NCBI GenBank assembly: GCA_038227045.1
Contig: JBBRQD010000018.1
Span: forward strand, 1-64,000
DNA from: JANXLS01 sp038227045
GTDB taxonomy: Bacteria; Planctomycetota; SZUA-567; H5-PLA8
Length of the DNA stretch: 64,000 nt
Reading direction: 5' to 3'
The notes under the pieces are model-generated. The model saw only the letters and a list, made by a program, of their open reading frames with translations, was not told the DNA's origin and did no database searches. How positions within the stretch are numbered: position 1 is the first letter of the stretch; each line of letters starts with the position of its first letter. The position numbers were made by a program, and so were the translations under genes. Below, one piece after another: positions 1 to 8,365 of this stretch.

Positions 1-60
1 CGCCAGCGTAAAAAGGTCGTCGAGTGTCTGATTCCACTTCGCCAAATCGGGCTTGAGCAT
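1..60 (-). CDS. N-terminus of an unidentified protein (cut by window edge)
   Basis: The reverse strand starts at an ATG at 60-58 and stays open to the window edge, giving 20 residues that begin MLKPDLAKWNQ. A clear Shine-Dalgarno AGGAG lies about 8 bases before the ATG, and this is the main reason to accept it. It follows the nucleotidyltransferase-like gene in the same direction with a 60-base gap, so the two may be co-transcribed. Too little is visible to name a family. Confidence 0.5.
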   Translation of the reverse strand, partial: MLKPDLAKWNQTLDDLFTLA

Positions 61-120
61 AGCGACAACTCCTGCCCCCCGATATAGAATCGACACCCTT
101 GGCATCGAAAAATAGTGTTT

Positions 121-552
121 TCAGTTTAGATTGGGTTTAGGATGATATTTTACGTCTTGAAAGCGGTTAATGTAATCATTGAGCTCTCGACTGCCTTCTT
201 TGACAACAAATATATCCAAGGCGGTATACTTATTGCGGACCTGCCGCGCAGAAATTACTCCATAGTGAGACCGTTCAAGTGGCGCACTAATATCGAAATC
301 GCTTTTGAGCACTAAAATAAGGTCAATATCGCTCGGAGTCGGGTCCTTTGTCGCAAAACTGCCGTCGATGATTATGGCTTGTGCTTTACTAAAAGCGCGA
401 GCACGCTGGAAGTACATTTTCAAATCCATAAATTGAGTTTGTCGGTGCATAGATTCAAAGCAACTGACGAACATCTCTTCGAACTCGTCTAGCGAGCAAA
501 GATGGATACCGAGAGGGAGAAATCCAGAGGCGTCAAGCGGCGGTATGGGCAT
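121..552 (-). CDS. DUF6932-like protein with minimal nucleotidyltransferase motif
   Basis: This is a 143-aa protein. The N-terminus (IPPLDASGFLPLGIHLCSLDEFEE) resembles the conserved opening of the DUF6932 group. Residues about 63-81 hold GSF followed by SDIDLILVL, which matches the G-S-x(n)-D-x-D metal/nucleotide signature of the Pol-beta/MNT nucleotidyltransferase fold. MNT-fold proteins act in toxin-antitoxin modules or transfer AMP to partner proteins; which applies here is not shown. The gene is more AT-rich than most of the window and is followed in the same direction by a second, truncated gene, which fits a two-gene accessory module. Family assignment is from memory of the motif pattern. 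Confidence 0.6.
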   Translation of the reverse strand: MPIPPLDASGFLPLGIHLCSLDEFEEMFVSCFESMHRQTQFMDLKMYFQRARAFSKAQAIIIDGSFATKDPTPSDIDLILVLKSDFDISAPLERSHYGVISARQVRNKYTALDIFVVKEGSRELNDYINRFQDVKYHPKPNLN

Positions 553-925
553 TTTAGTCTCATGACCTTCCCTGATTATCGTCGGTTTTTCGCCAATTCA
601 ACAGTCAAATCCTCACAGCCGGACTGGTGAGACTTCAGTTGAAAATATCGTTAAAGTTACGAAACTCCGGGACAGACGGCGCATTGATATATAGGCAAAA
701 GAATGCGCCGCCTTTCACTGTTTCCCCGGCGTCAGGACTAAAATAAGAACCCCAATTCTACTTTGTGGCACATTTTCATGCACGCCAAATTTTCCGCCCA
801 AGATGCATCCGCGCGATTCCAAAAAATAAGTCTTACTCCGCCCCTTCCCGAATGTTCAAAGAGATGCTAAAATCACCGGCTTGAAGTGTATTCCTTATAG
901 TGCAGGATTGAGGAATGGATTCTTA
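553..925. other. Intergenic region, nothing recognised
   Basis: This 373-base region lies between the divergent nucleotidyltransferase-like gene and the first PSD1 gene. It is AT-richer than its surroundings. I see no RNA gene, repeat or convincing promoter. The promoters of both flanking genes must lie here. An in-frame TTG at 881 could lengthen the PSD1 gene, but it would place a non-signal stretch before the signal peptide. Confidence 0.5.
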
Positions 926-3900
926 ATGAAACACATTAATTTCGTACTGCTGCTTGCCTCGCTCATCGGCGGCTTTATTTCAGTTGAAGCGCGATCCCAC
1001 GAAGACGCCGCCACGGCCGGCAAAGGGGCGGTTCGCTTCAACCGCGATATTCGCCCGATTCTTGCCGAGAACTGCTTTCGTTGCCATGGCGCGGACCCGG
1101 GCAGCCGCAAAGCGAAACTGCGCCTCGACCGCGAAGAGGGATTTTTCGACAAGCGCGACGAAGGCCCGACGGTTGTAAAGGGCAAGCCCGACGAAAGCCC
1201 CATGTACAAGCACATCGTCTCCAACGATCCCGACGAAATCATGCCGCCGCCCAAGTCGGAAAAGAAACTCAAGCCCGAAGAGAAGGCGCTGATCAAACGC
1301 TGGATCGCGGAAGGCGCGCCGTGGGAACCGCATTGGTCTTTTATCAAGCCCGAACGCCCGGAACTGCCAAAAGTTCAGGACGAAAAATGGGTGCGCAATC
1401 CAATCGATCGCTTCGTTCTCGCCAAGCTCGAAGCAGCCGGACTGAAACCCGCGCCGGAAGCCAGCAAGCGGACCCTGGCTCGGCGGCTCTCGCTTGATCT
1501 GACCGGCCTGCCGCCTGAACCGGAAATGGCCGATGCGTTCGACGCGGACACTGCGCCAGACGCGTATGAAAAGCTCGTCGACAAGCTGCTCGCCTCGCCG
1601 CGCTATGGCGAACATCGCGCGCGCTATTGGCTGGACGCCGCGCGCTATGCCGACACACATGGCCTGCATTTCGACAACTTCCGCGACATCTGGCCCTACC
1701 GCGATTGGGTCATCAACGCGTTCAACGCCAACGAGCCGTTCAGCCAGTTTACGCTTGAACAACTCGCCGGCGATCTGCTGGAGAAACCGTCCAAGGAACA
1801 ATTGGTCGCGACCGGCTTCCACCGCTGCAACACCACGACCAACGAGGGCGGCTCCATCAATGACGAAGTACTTGCCAATTACGCACGCGACCGTGTGGAG
1901 ACGACGTCCTGGGTGTGGCTGGGCCTGACCGCAAACTGCGCCGTCTGTCACGATCACAAATTCGATCCGATCACGCAGAAAGATTTTTATTCGATGAGTG
2001 CGTTCTTCCGCAACACGACGCAGGGCGCGATGGATGGCAATATCCGCGACACGGCGCCAGTCATGGTCATGCCCAAAAACGAGGATGAGAAACGCTGGAC
2101 CGAAATTCCAAAAGACGTCGATGCTCAAAACGCCAAAATCGCGAATACGAAAAAAGTACAGCGGGCGGAGTACGACAAATGGATTGCGACCGCCACGCCG
2201 GTTGACTGGGACACTTTGGTCGATACGCGCGGAATTCCGGCCCTGCATCTGCCGCTCAATGAAGAATTCCCGGATGACTGCGCGGGCATAAGAGGCGTCG
2301 CCGGAGCCCATCCGGTCGAAGCCAAAATGAACGCCCAAATTCTCTGGGAAGACGGCGGAAAACTCGGCTACAAAGCGCCATTGCTTGGCGAGAACGCGAC
2401 CCTCGAACTGCCCGGAGATATTGGCGACTTCGAGCGCGATCATGCATTCTCGTACGGCGGCTGGGTCAAACTGCCCAAGGACTATAAAGGGAGCTCAGCC
2501 GTTATGGCGCGCATGGATGACACAGCCGGTTTCGGTGGCTGGGATCTGTACGCTCAGGACAACGAGTTCGCGGCGCATCTGGTCAACACATGGCCCGGCA
2601 ACGCGATCAAAGTCGCGACGACGGGAAAGCAGCTCAAGCCCGGCACGTGGCAGCATGTCTTCGCCACGTACGACGGCACAAGCAAGGGCGAAGGCTTCAA
2701 GATTTTCGTGGACGGCAAGGAAGCGAAGCTCAAAATCGAAAACAACAATTTGACGAAAAGCGTCCGGACGAAGGTTCCCTTGGCCGTCGCCCGCAGACAC
2801 TCCACTTCGCGGCTGCCGGGAGGTTCGGCGCTTCAAGATCTGCGCATTTACGACCGGCGTCTTTCGCCGATCGAGGTTCAACGCCTGGCCGTCGAACCGA
2901 AAATGCTCGCGCTATTGAAGAAGACGCCAAAGGATCGCTCGGCCAAGGAGCAGAACGAACTTTACGACGAATACAGCACGGGCAACACTGAAATCGTTGC
3001 GTTCACCGAAAAGATTGCGGCGCTTGAAGGGGAGAAGAAGGCAATCCGCGACCGCAGCCCCGTCAGTTACATCATGGAAGAAAAGCCCAACAGCGTGCCC
3101 ACCGCGAATATCCTGGCGCGCGGCGATTATTCAAAGCCGAAAGACAAAGTTGAACCGATGGTTTTTTCAGCGCTGCACCCGCTTCCGCCCAATGCGCCCA
3201 AGAACCGGCTGGGGTTGGCCCAATGGCTGATTTCGCCCGAGAATCCGCTCACGTCGCGCGTCATCGTCAACCGTTTCTGGCAGGAGCTTTTCGGCACTGG
3301 AATCGTGAAGACGTCCGAAGATTTCGGCATTATGGGCGATCCGCCCACGCACGAACGTCTGCTCGATTGGCTGGCGGTCGAATTCCGCGACGGCGGCCTG
3401 GACATGAAGAAAACGATCAAGCAAATCGTGATGTCCGCAACGTACCGGCAGTCGGCACTCGCGACGAAGGAGAAGATCGAAAAAGATCCCGCCAACCGGC
3501 TGATGTCGCGCGGGCCGCGTTTCCGCATGGACGCGGAGATGGTGCGCGACAACGCAATCGCCGCCAGCGGCTTGCTGTCGACGAAAATCGGCGGGCCGAG
3601 CGTGCGGCCGTATCAACCCGACGGAGTGTGGGATGTCGTCGGAATGCCCGAAAGCAACACGCGCCACTACAAGTCCGACAGCGGCGAATCGCTGTACCGC
3701 CGCAGCATGTACACATTCTGGAAACGTTCCGCGCCGCCGGCCTCGATGGAAATTTTCAACGCGACCAGCCGCGAAACGTCGTGCATCCGGCGCGAGCGGA
3801 CCGACACGCCGCTGCAGGCGCTGGTCACGCTCAACGATCCGCAATATGTCGAAGCCGCGCGCGTGCTGGCGCAGAACGCGCTCAAGACCAGCGCCGACGA

Positions 3901-4147
3901 CCCCGCGCGACTCAATTTCATCGCCCGGCGCGTGCTGGCGAGGCCGTTCAGCGAAAAAGAAATGAGCATCGTGAAGAAAATTCTGGACGAGCTGCTCAAC
4001 ACCTACAACGAAAATCCGGACGACGCTCGCGCGCTGCTGGAAGTAGGCGAAACAAAACCCGACCCCAAGGCGAATGCGCCGATCCTGGCTGCGTGGACGA
4101 TGGTCTGCAATCAGATTTTGAATTTGGATGAAGCGTTAAATAAATAA
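926..4147 (+). CDS. PSD1 / DUF1549-DUF1553 cytochrome-c-like secreted protein with LamG domain
   Basis: A secreted protein of 1073 aa from the ATG at 926, which opens a clear signal peptide (MKHINFVLLLASLIGG). Order of parts: a planctomycete-type cytochrome C domain with one CxxCH haem motif (CFRCH); a DUF1549 region with the typical CAVCHDHKFDPI stretch near residues 330-345; a LamG/concanavalin-like segment at about residues 510-670; and a C-terminal DUF1553 region (NPLTSRVIVNRFWQELFGTG). It is paired with the DUF1501 gene 29 bases downstream, the usual partner in Planctomycetes and Verrucomicrobia. The biochemical role of these pairs is not firmly established; extracellular redox or polysaccharide work is proposed. 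GAGGA lies about 11 bases before the chosen start. Confidence 0.9.
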   Translation: MKHINFVLLLASLIGGFISVEARSHEDAATAGKGAVRFNRDIRPILAENCFRCHGADPGSRKAKLRLDREEGFFDKRDEGPTVVKGKPDESPMYKHIVSNDPDEIMPPPKSEKKLKPEEKALIKRWIAEGAPWEPHWSFIKPERPELPKVQDEKWVRNPIDRFVLAKLEAAGLKPAPEASKRTLARRLSLDLTGLPPEPEMADAFDADTAPDAYEKLVDKLLASPRYGEHRARYWLDAARYADTHGLHFDNFRDIWPYRDWVINAFNANEPFSQFTLEQLAGDLLEKPSKEQLVATGFHRCNTTTNEGGSINDEVLANYARDRVETTSWVWLGLTANCAVCHDHKFDPITQKDFYSMSAFFRNTTQGAMDGNIRDTAPVMVMPKNEDEKRWTEIPKDVDAQNAKIANTKKVQRAEYDKWIATATPVDWDTLVDTRGIPALHLPLNEEFPDDCAGIRGVAGAHPVEAKMNAQILWEDGGKLGYKAPLLGENATLELPGDIGDFERDHAFSYGGWVKLPKDYKGSSAVMARMDDTAGFGGWDLYAQDNEFAAHLVNTWPGNAIKVATTGKQLKPGTWQHVFATYDGTSKGEGFKIFVDGKEAKLKIENNNLTKSVRTKVPLAVARRHSTSRLPGGSALQDLRIYDRRLSPIEVQRLAVEPKMLALLKKTPKDRSAKEQNELYDEYSTGNTEIVAFTEKIAALEGEKKAIRDRSPVSYIMEEKPNSVPTANILARGDYSKPKDKVEPMVFSALHPLPPNAPKNRLGLAQWLISPENPLTSRVIVNRFWQELFGTGIVKTSEDFGIMGDPPTHERLLDWLAVEFRDGGLDMKKTIKQIVMSATYRQSALATKEKIEKDPANRLMSRGPRFRMDAEMVRDNAIAASGLLSTKIGGPSVRPYQPDGVWDVVGMPESNTRHYKSDSGESLYRRSMYTFWKRSAPPASMEIFNATSRETSCIRRERTDTPLQALVTLNDPQYVEAARVLAQNALKTSADDPARLNFIARRVLARPFSEKEMSIVKKILDELLNTYNENPDDARALLEVGETKPDPKANAPILAAWTMVCNQILNLDEALNK

Positions 4148-4176
4148 GAGACGTAGTTCAAAGAGGGAGCCATACG

Positions 4177-5634
4177 ATGAATTTAATCGAAGACTGGGTG
4201 CGCAGCGAAACTCGGCGTCAGTTCCTGTCTCGCGGAAAAAACGCGCTGGGACTTGCGGCGCTGGCGTCTTTAATGGGCGGCGCCGGCAACGTTTTCGCCG
4301 GCGAAGACGACAAGATTAGAGTGCCTGGGCCGCATTTCCCCGGCAAGGCCAAGAACGTCATTTATCTGCACATGGTCGGCGGCCCGTCGCAGATGGACCT
4401 CTTCGACTACAAGCCGAAGATGGCCGAGTACTATGACAAAGACTTGCCCGAATCGATCCGAAAAGGTCAGCGGCTGACGACGATGACTTCGGGACAGGCG
4501 CGGTTTCCGATTGCGCCGTCGAAATACAAATTCGAGCAGCACGGCAAATGCGGCATGTGGCTCTCCGAGACGCTTCCCAATCTCGCCAAGTCCGCCGACG
4601 ACATCTGCTGGATTCGTTCGCTCAATACGGAAGCGATCAACCACGAGCCGGCGATCACGTACATGCAGACCGGCAATCAGGTCGCCGGCCGGCCGTGCCT
4701 GGGCGCGTGGGTCTCCTATGGCTTGGGATCGGCAAACCAGAACCTTCCCACCTTCGTCGTGCTTGTGGCGACGCCGAGCAACCGCGAACAGGAGCAGGCG
4801 ATCTCGGCCCGCTTGTGGTCCTCTGGTTATCTGCCGGGCACGCACGCCGGCGTCTCCTTCCGCAGCAAGGGCGACCCGATCCTGTACATCAACAACCCGC
4901 CCGGCGTGACCGAAGAAGTGCGCCGCAAAACGCTCGACGGCATCGGACAGCTTAACGAACTCAACTATCAGCAGGTCGGCGATCCGGAGATTCACACGCG
5001 CATCAGCCAGTACGAAATGGCGTTTCGCATGCAGGCAAGCGTGCCGGAACTGACGAGCATCGATCACGAGCCGGAGAGCACGTTCAAGCTCTATGGCAAT
5101 GACGCGAAAAAGCCGGGCAGTTTCGCCAACAGCGTGCTGATGGCGCGGCGTCTGGTCGAACGCGGCGTGCGTTTCGTCCAGATTTATCACAACAACTGGG
5201 ACCATCACGGCAACGTCAACGGCCGCATGCCTTCGCAGTGCAAAGACGTAGACCAGCCCTGCCATGGCTTGATCGAGGACTTGAAAGCGCGCGGACTTTT
5301 CGACAGCACGCTGATCATTTGGGGCGGCGAATTCGGGCGCACGATTTATTCGCAGGGCGGGCTGTCGCACGAAAATTACGGGCGCGACCATCATCCGCGC
5401 TGTTTCTCGATGTGGATGGCCGGCGGCGGCACTAAGGGCGGCGCGATCTACGGCGAGACCGACGAATTCAGCTACAACATCGTCAAGGATCCCGTCCACG
5501 TCCGCGATCTGCACGCGACGGTGCTGCACCTGCTGGGCTTCAATCACGAGAAACTGACGGTGCGCGTACAGGGTTTGGATCAGAAATTGACGGGTGTGGA
5601 ACCGGCGGCGGTGATCAAGGATTTGATTGCGTAA
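4177..5634 (+). CDS. DUF1501 family protein, Tat-exported
   Basis: A 485-aa protein preceded by AGAGGGAG about 6 bases before the ATG. Near residue 13 it has a twin-arginine pattern (RRQFLSRG) followed by a hydrophobic stretch, so export folded through Tat is predicted. The body is DUF1501, a relative of the alkaline-phosphatase/sulfatase fold: GGPSQMDLFD near the N-terminus, then WGGEFGRT and GRDHHPRCFSMW, which carry likely metal ligands. The C-terminal motif LHATVLHLLG is typical of the family. It is the partner of the PSD1 gene just upstream and is nearly certainly co-transcribed with it. The substrate is unknown. Confidence 0.9.
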   Translation: MNLIEDWVRSETRRQFLSRGKNALGLAALASLMGGAGNVFAGEDDKIRVPGPHFPGKAKNVIYLHMVGGPSQMDLFDYKPKMAEYYDKDLPESIRKGQRLTTMTSGQARFPIAPSKYKFEQHGKCGMWLSETLPNLAKSADDICWIRSLNTEAINHEPAITYMQTGNQVAGRPCLGAWVSYGLGSANQNLPTFVVLVATPSNREQEQAISARLWSSGYLPGTHAGVSFRSKGDPILYINNPPGVTEEVRRKTLDGIGQLNELNYQQVGDPEIHTRISQYEMAFRMQASVPELTSIDHEPESTFKLYGNDAKKPGSFANSVLMARRLVERGVRFVQIYHNNWDHHGNVNGRMPSQCKDVDQPCHGLIEDLKARGLFDSTLIIWGGEFGRTIYSQGGLSHENYGRDHHPRCFSMWMAGGGTKGGAIYGETDEFSYNIVKDPVHVRDLHATVLHLLGFNHEKLTVRVQGLDQKLTGVEPAAVIKDLIA

Positions 5635-5658
5635 TGCGCATTCTCAACCGAGAAACCG

Positions 5659-6216
5659 ATGAGATTTTCGCTTGGGACATTCTGCCTGTTCATCCTGTTC
5701 GTCTCGTCGACGTATGCGGTGGCGATGCAGTGTCACTTTTGGTATCTCGAGCAATTAAGACCTTCAGTAATTGGTGAAACATTTGATGATTTGACGGATG
5801 TTTCTCCCGACGGCACACAACGGTTGGGATCACTAAATCTGAGCCTTTCTCGCCAAGATTTAGTGCGTGTGTCGCAGAGAGTGCAATGGGATTCTGTGGG
5901 TGTATTCGAGAAAAGTCTGTTTAACGCTGCGCTGCCTATACCTATATGTAAATCACCGGTCGCCTACGCAGGCTTTAAGACGGATTCGGAAATTCGGCTG
6001 GCCCATTTCGAGGATGCCTATTCTTACACAGTCGGTGACGTCGTAACGTTTAATTATCAAGTACGAATCTTCAAGCGCCGATACGCTGAAACGACTTGGA
6101 GTTACATCGCGCGCCCGGAGTTTTTGTTGATGATAGCGACATTCTGCCTGTTACTTTTCCGATGGTATAAAATCATTGAACGCAAAGAATCAGTTCTTCG
6201 ACCCCATGGAGCATAG
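5659..6216 (+). CDS. Hypothetical protein with two membrane segments
   Basis: A 185-aa protein I do not recognise. A hydrophobic segment spans residues 5-25 and a second lies near residues 152-170 (FLLMIATFCLLLFRWY), followed by a short basic tail. The part between, about 125 residues, would sit outside the membrane. The coding sequence is clearly AT-richer than the genes on both sides, which suggests a different origin. It begins 24 bases after the DUF1501 stop, and its own stop is 2 bases before the start of the peptidase gene, so it lies inside an operon. The upstream ribosome site is weak. Confidence 0.6.
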   Translation: MRFSLGTFCLFILFVSSTYAVAMQCHFWYLEQLRPSVIGETFDDLTDVSPDGTQRLGSLNLSLSRQDLVRVSQRVQWDSVGVFEKSLFNAALPIPICKSPVAYAGFKTDSEIRLAHFEDAYSYTVGDVVTFNYQVRIFKRRYAETTWSYIARPEFLLMIATFCLLLFRWYKIIERKESVLRPHGA

Positions 6217-6218
6217 CC

Positions 6219-8300
6219 TTGCTGAAAGCCACATTCTTATTTGGAGCATTCTGGATATTGATGAATTCCATCGCCGCCGCGGAAGCTCCCGATGATCCAT
6301 ATCTTTGGCTAGAAGAAGTTCTGGGCAAGCAGGCCCTTGAATACGTGGAGACGCAGAACGCCGCGACGCTTAAAGAGCTTGAGGCGCAGCCGGAGTTCGC
6401 GCCGATCAAGTCTCAGGTGCTGGCGATTTTGAATTCGAAGGAACGCATTCCGTATGTCTCGAAGCAGGGCGCGTACCTCTATAATTTCTGGCAGGACGCC
6501 AAGAATCCGCGCGGGCTTTGGCGGCGCACTTCGCTCGAAGAATACCAGAAGCCCGCACCCGCGTGGGAGACGGTGCTGGATGTCGATGAGCTTGCCAAGG
6601 CCGAGAAGGAGAATTGGGTCTGGCATGGCGGTTCGAGTTTTCCGCCAAAATACGAGCGCAGCCTGATTTCGCTTTCGCGCGGCGGCGGCGACGCGAGCGT
6701 GGTGCGCGAGTTCGATTTGAAAACGAAGGCGTTTGTCAAAGACGGATTCGCACTGCCCGAAGCAAAAAGCCGTGCGGTCTGGCGCGACGACGACACCGTG
6801 TATGTCGGCACCGATTTTGGCGCAGGTTCGCTGACTGACAGCGGATACCCGCGCATCGTGAAGCGCTGGAAACGCGGCACACCTCTGACCGACGCGGTGA
6901 CGGTGTTCGAAGGACAAAAGAGCGATGTGTCCGTCGGCGCTTACGTCGATTTTTCACTCAGCCCCGTCCGCGAATTCTTTGAGCGCGACATCGCTTTTTA
7001 CAACACTGAAAACTTCATTCTATCAAACGGCAGCGCGGTCAAGATCGAACTGCCCAACGATACGGACATGACCGTGTTCAACGAATGGGCCTTGCTGAAA
7101 TTGCGCTCCGACTGGACGATCGGCGGAAAGAGTTTCAAGGGCGGTTCGCTCCTTGCCGCGAAATTGGATGCGCTGCTGAAAGGCGAGCGCCAATTCGATG
7201 TGCTGTTCGAACCGAAGCCGCGAGTGGCGTTGGAGCATCTCGCGGCGACACACGGCGCAGTCGCGATGAATTTAAGCGACAACGTGCGCAGCCGGGTGAT
7301 TGTGGCCACACCGGGGAAAACCGGCTGGTCGATGCGCGAGATGAAACTTCCGGGCAGCGGCACGGCTGGCATTTCCGCCGTCGACGAATACGAATCCGAC
7401 GATCTGTGGGTGACGTATCAGGATTTTCTGACCCCCGATTCCCTGTACCTCGCGCGCTCCGGCGCCGATCCCGCGCAGGCGGTCAAAGCGCGCCCTGCTT
7501 TTTTCAATTCTATGGGAATGGAGGTGCGGCAATACGAAGCTGTCTCGAAAGACGGCACGAAAGTGCCTTACTTCGTCGTCGGAAAAACCGACGCGATTCA
7601 GTCTGGCAGTGCGCCCACGATTCTATACGGATACGGCGGTTTCGAAATTTCGATGCAGCCTTTTTACAGTGCCGGTACCGGCCAGGCTTGGCTTGAACAG
7701 GGTGGCGTTTACGCCCTGGCCAATATACGCGGCGGGGGCGAATTCGGGCCGGAGTGGCATCAAGGCGCGTTAAAAGGCAAGCGTCAAAATGCTTACGACG
7801 ATTTCGAAGCCGTCGCTGAAGATCTGGCAAAACGCGGTATCGCTCAGCCCAAACACCTTGGCATCATGGGTGGAAGCAACGGTGGACTGCTGGTGAGCAC
7901 GGTCGCGATTCAGCGCCCCGAATTGTTCGGCGCGGTGGTCTGCCAGGTGCCGCTTACCGACATGCGGCGCTATCACAAGATGCTCGCGGGCGCGAGCTGG
8001 ATGGCCGAATACGGCGACCCTGACAAGCCCGAGGACTGGGCGTACATTTCCAAATATTCGCCTTACCAGAATGTGAAAAAAGAGGGCAAGTATCCACGCA
8101 TCCTGTTCACGACTTCCACGCGCGACGACCGCGTGCATCCGGGCCATGCGCGCAAACTCTTCGCGAAAATGAAAGAGATGGGTCACGATGTCCTCTATTA
8201 CGAGAACACCGAAGGCGGCCACGCCGGCTCGGCCAATCACGAACAAAAGGCGAAGATGGTGGCGTTGGAATTCAGCTTTCTTTGGAAGACATTGAAATGA
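6219..8300 (+). CDS. Prolyl oligopeptidase (peptidase family S9A), exported
   Basis: This 693-aa serine peptidase cleaves after proline in short peptides. The start is TTG at 6219: GGAG lies 7 bases upstream, and the first 23 residues form a signal peptide ending SIAAAEA, which an internal ATG would cut. An N-terminal seven-bladed propeller precedes the alpha/beta-hydrolase domain. The nucleophile sits in GIMGGSNGGLL, the acid in TSTRDDRVHPGHA and the histidine in NTEGGHAG. Helix-rich family features such as YGYGGFEISMQP and NIRGGGEFGPEWH are intact. It is translationally close (2 bases) to the small membrane protein upstream. Confidence 0.93.
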   Translation: MLKATFLFGAFWILMNSIAAAEAPDDPYLWLEEVLGKQALEYVETQNAATLKELEAQPEFAPIKSQVLAILNSKERIPYVSKQGAYLYNFWQDAKNPRGLWRRTSLEEYQKPAPAWETVLDVDELAKAEKENWVWHGGSSFPPKYERSLISLSRGGGDASVVREFDLKTKAFVKDGFALPEAKSRAVWRDDDTVYVGTDFGAGSLTDSGYPRIVKRWKRGTPLTDAVTVFEGQKSDVSVGAYVDFSLSPVREFFERDIAFYNTENFILSNGSAVKIELPNDTDMTVFNEWALLKLRSDWTIGGKSFKGGSLLAAKLDALLKGERQFDVLFEPKPRVALEHLAATHGAVAMNLSDNVRSRVIVATPGKTGWSMREMKLPGSGTAGISAVDEYESDDLWVTYQDFLTPDSLYLARSGADPAQAVKARPAFFNSMGMEVRQYEAVSKDGTKVPYFVVGKTDAIQSGSAPTILYGYGGFEISMQPFYSAGTGQAWLEQGGVYALANIRGGGEFGPEWHQGALKGKRQNAYDDFEAVAEDLAKRGIAQPKHLGIMGGSNGGLLVSTVAIQRPELFGAVVCQVPLTDMRRYHKMLAGASWMAEYGDPDKPEDWAYISKYSPYQNVKKEGKYPRILFTTSTRDDRVHPGHARKLFAKMKEMGHDVLYYENTEGGHAGSANHEQKAKMVALEFSFLWKTLK

Positions 8301-8365
8301 GTTGGCGCGCTCATCGGTGTACGTAAAATCGAACACTTTCTCATCTCGTTCGAGACGCGCGCCCG

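Noticed and set aside
881..925. Upstream TTG start for the first PSD1 gene
   Set aside because: It would add 15 residues before a clear signal peptide, and the ATG at 926 has its own ribosome site.
980..2443. Long open frame on the minus strand opposite the first PSD1 gene (487 codons)
   Set aside because: It is a shadow of a high-GC gene with strong codon bias: no family motifs, Arg/Phe-rich composition and full overlap with a well supported gene.
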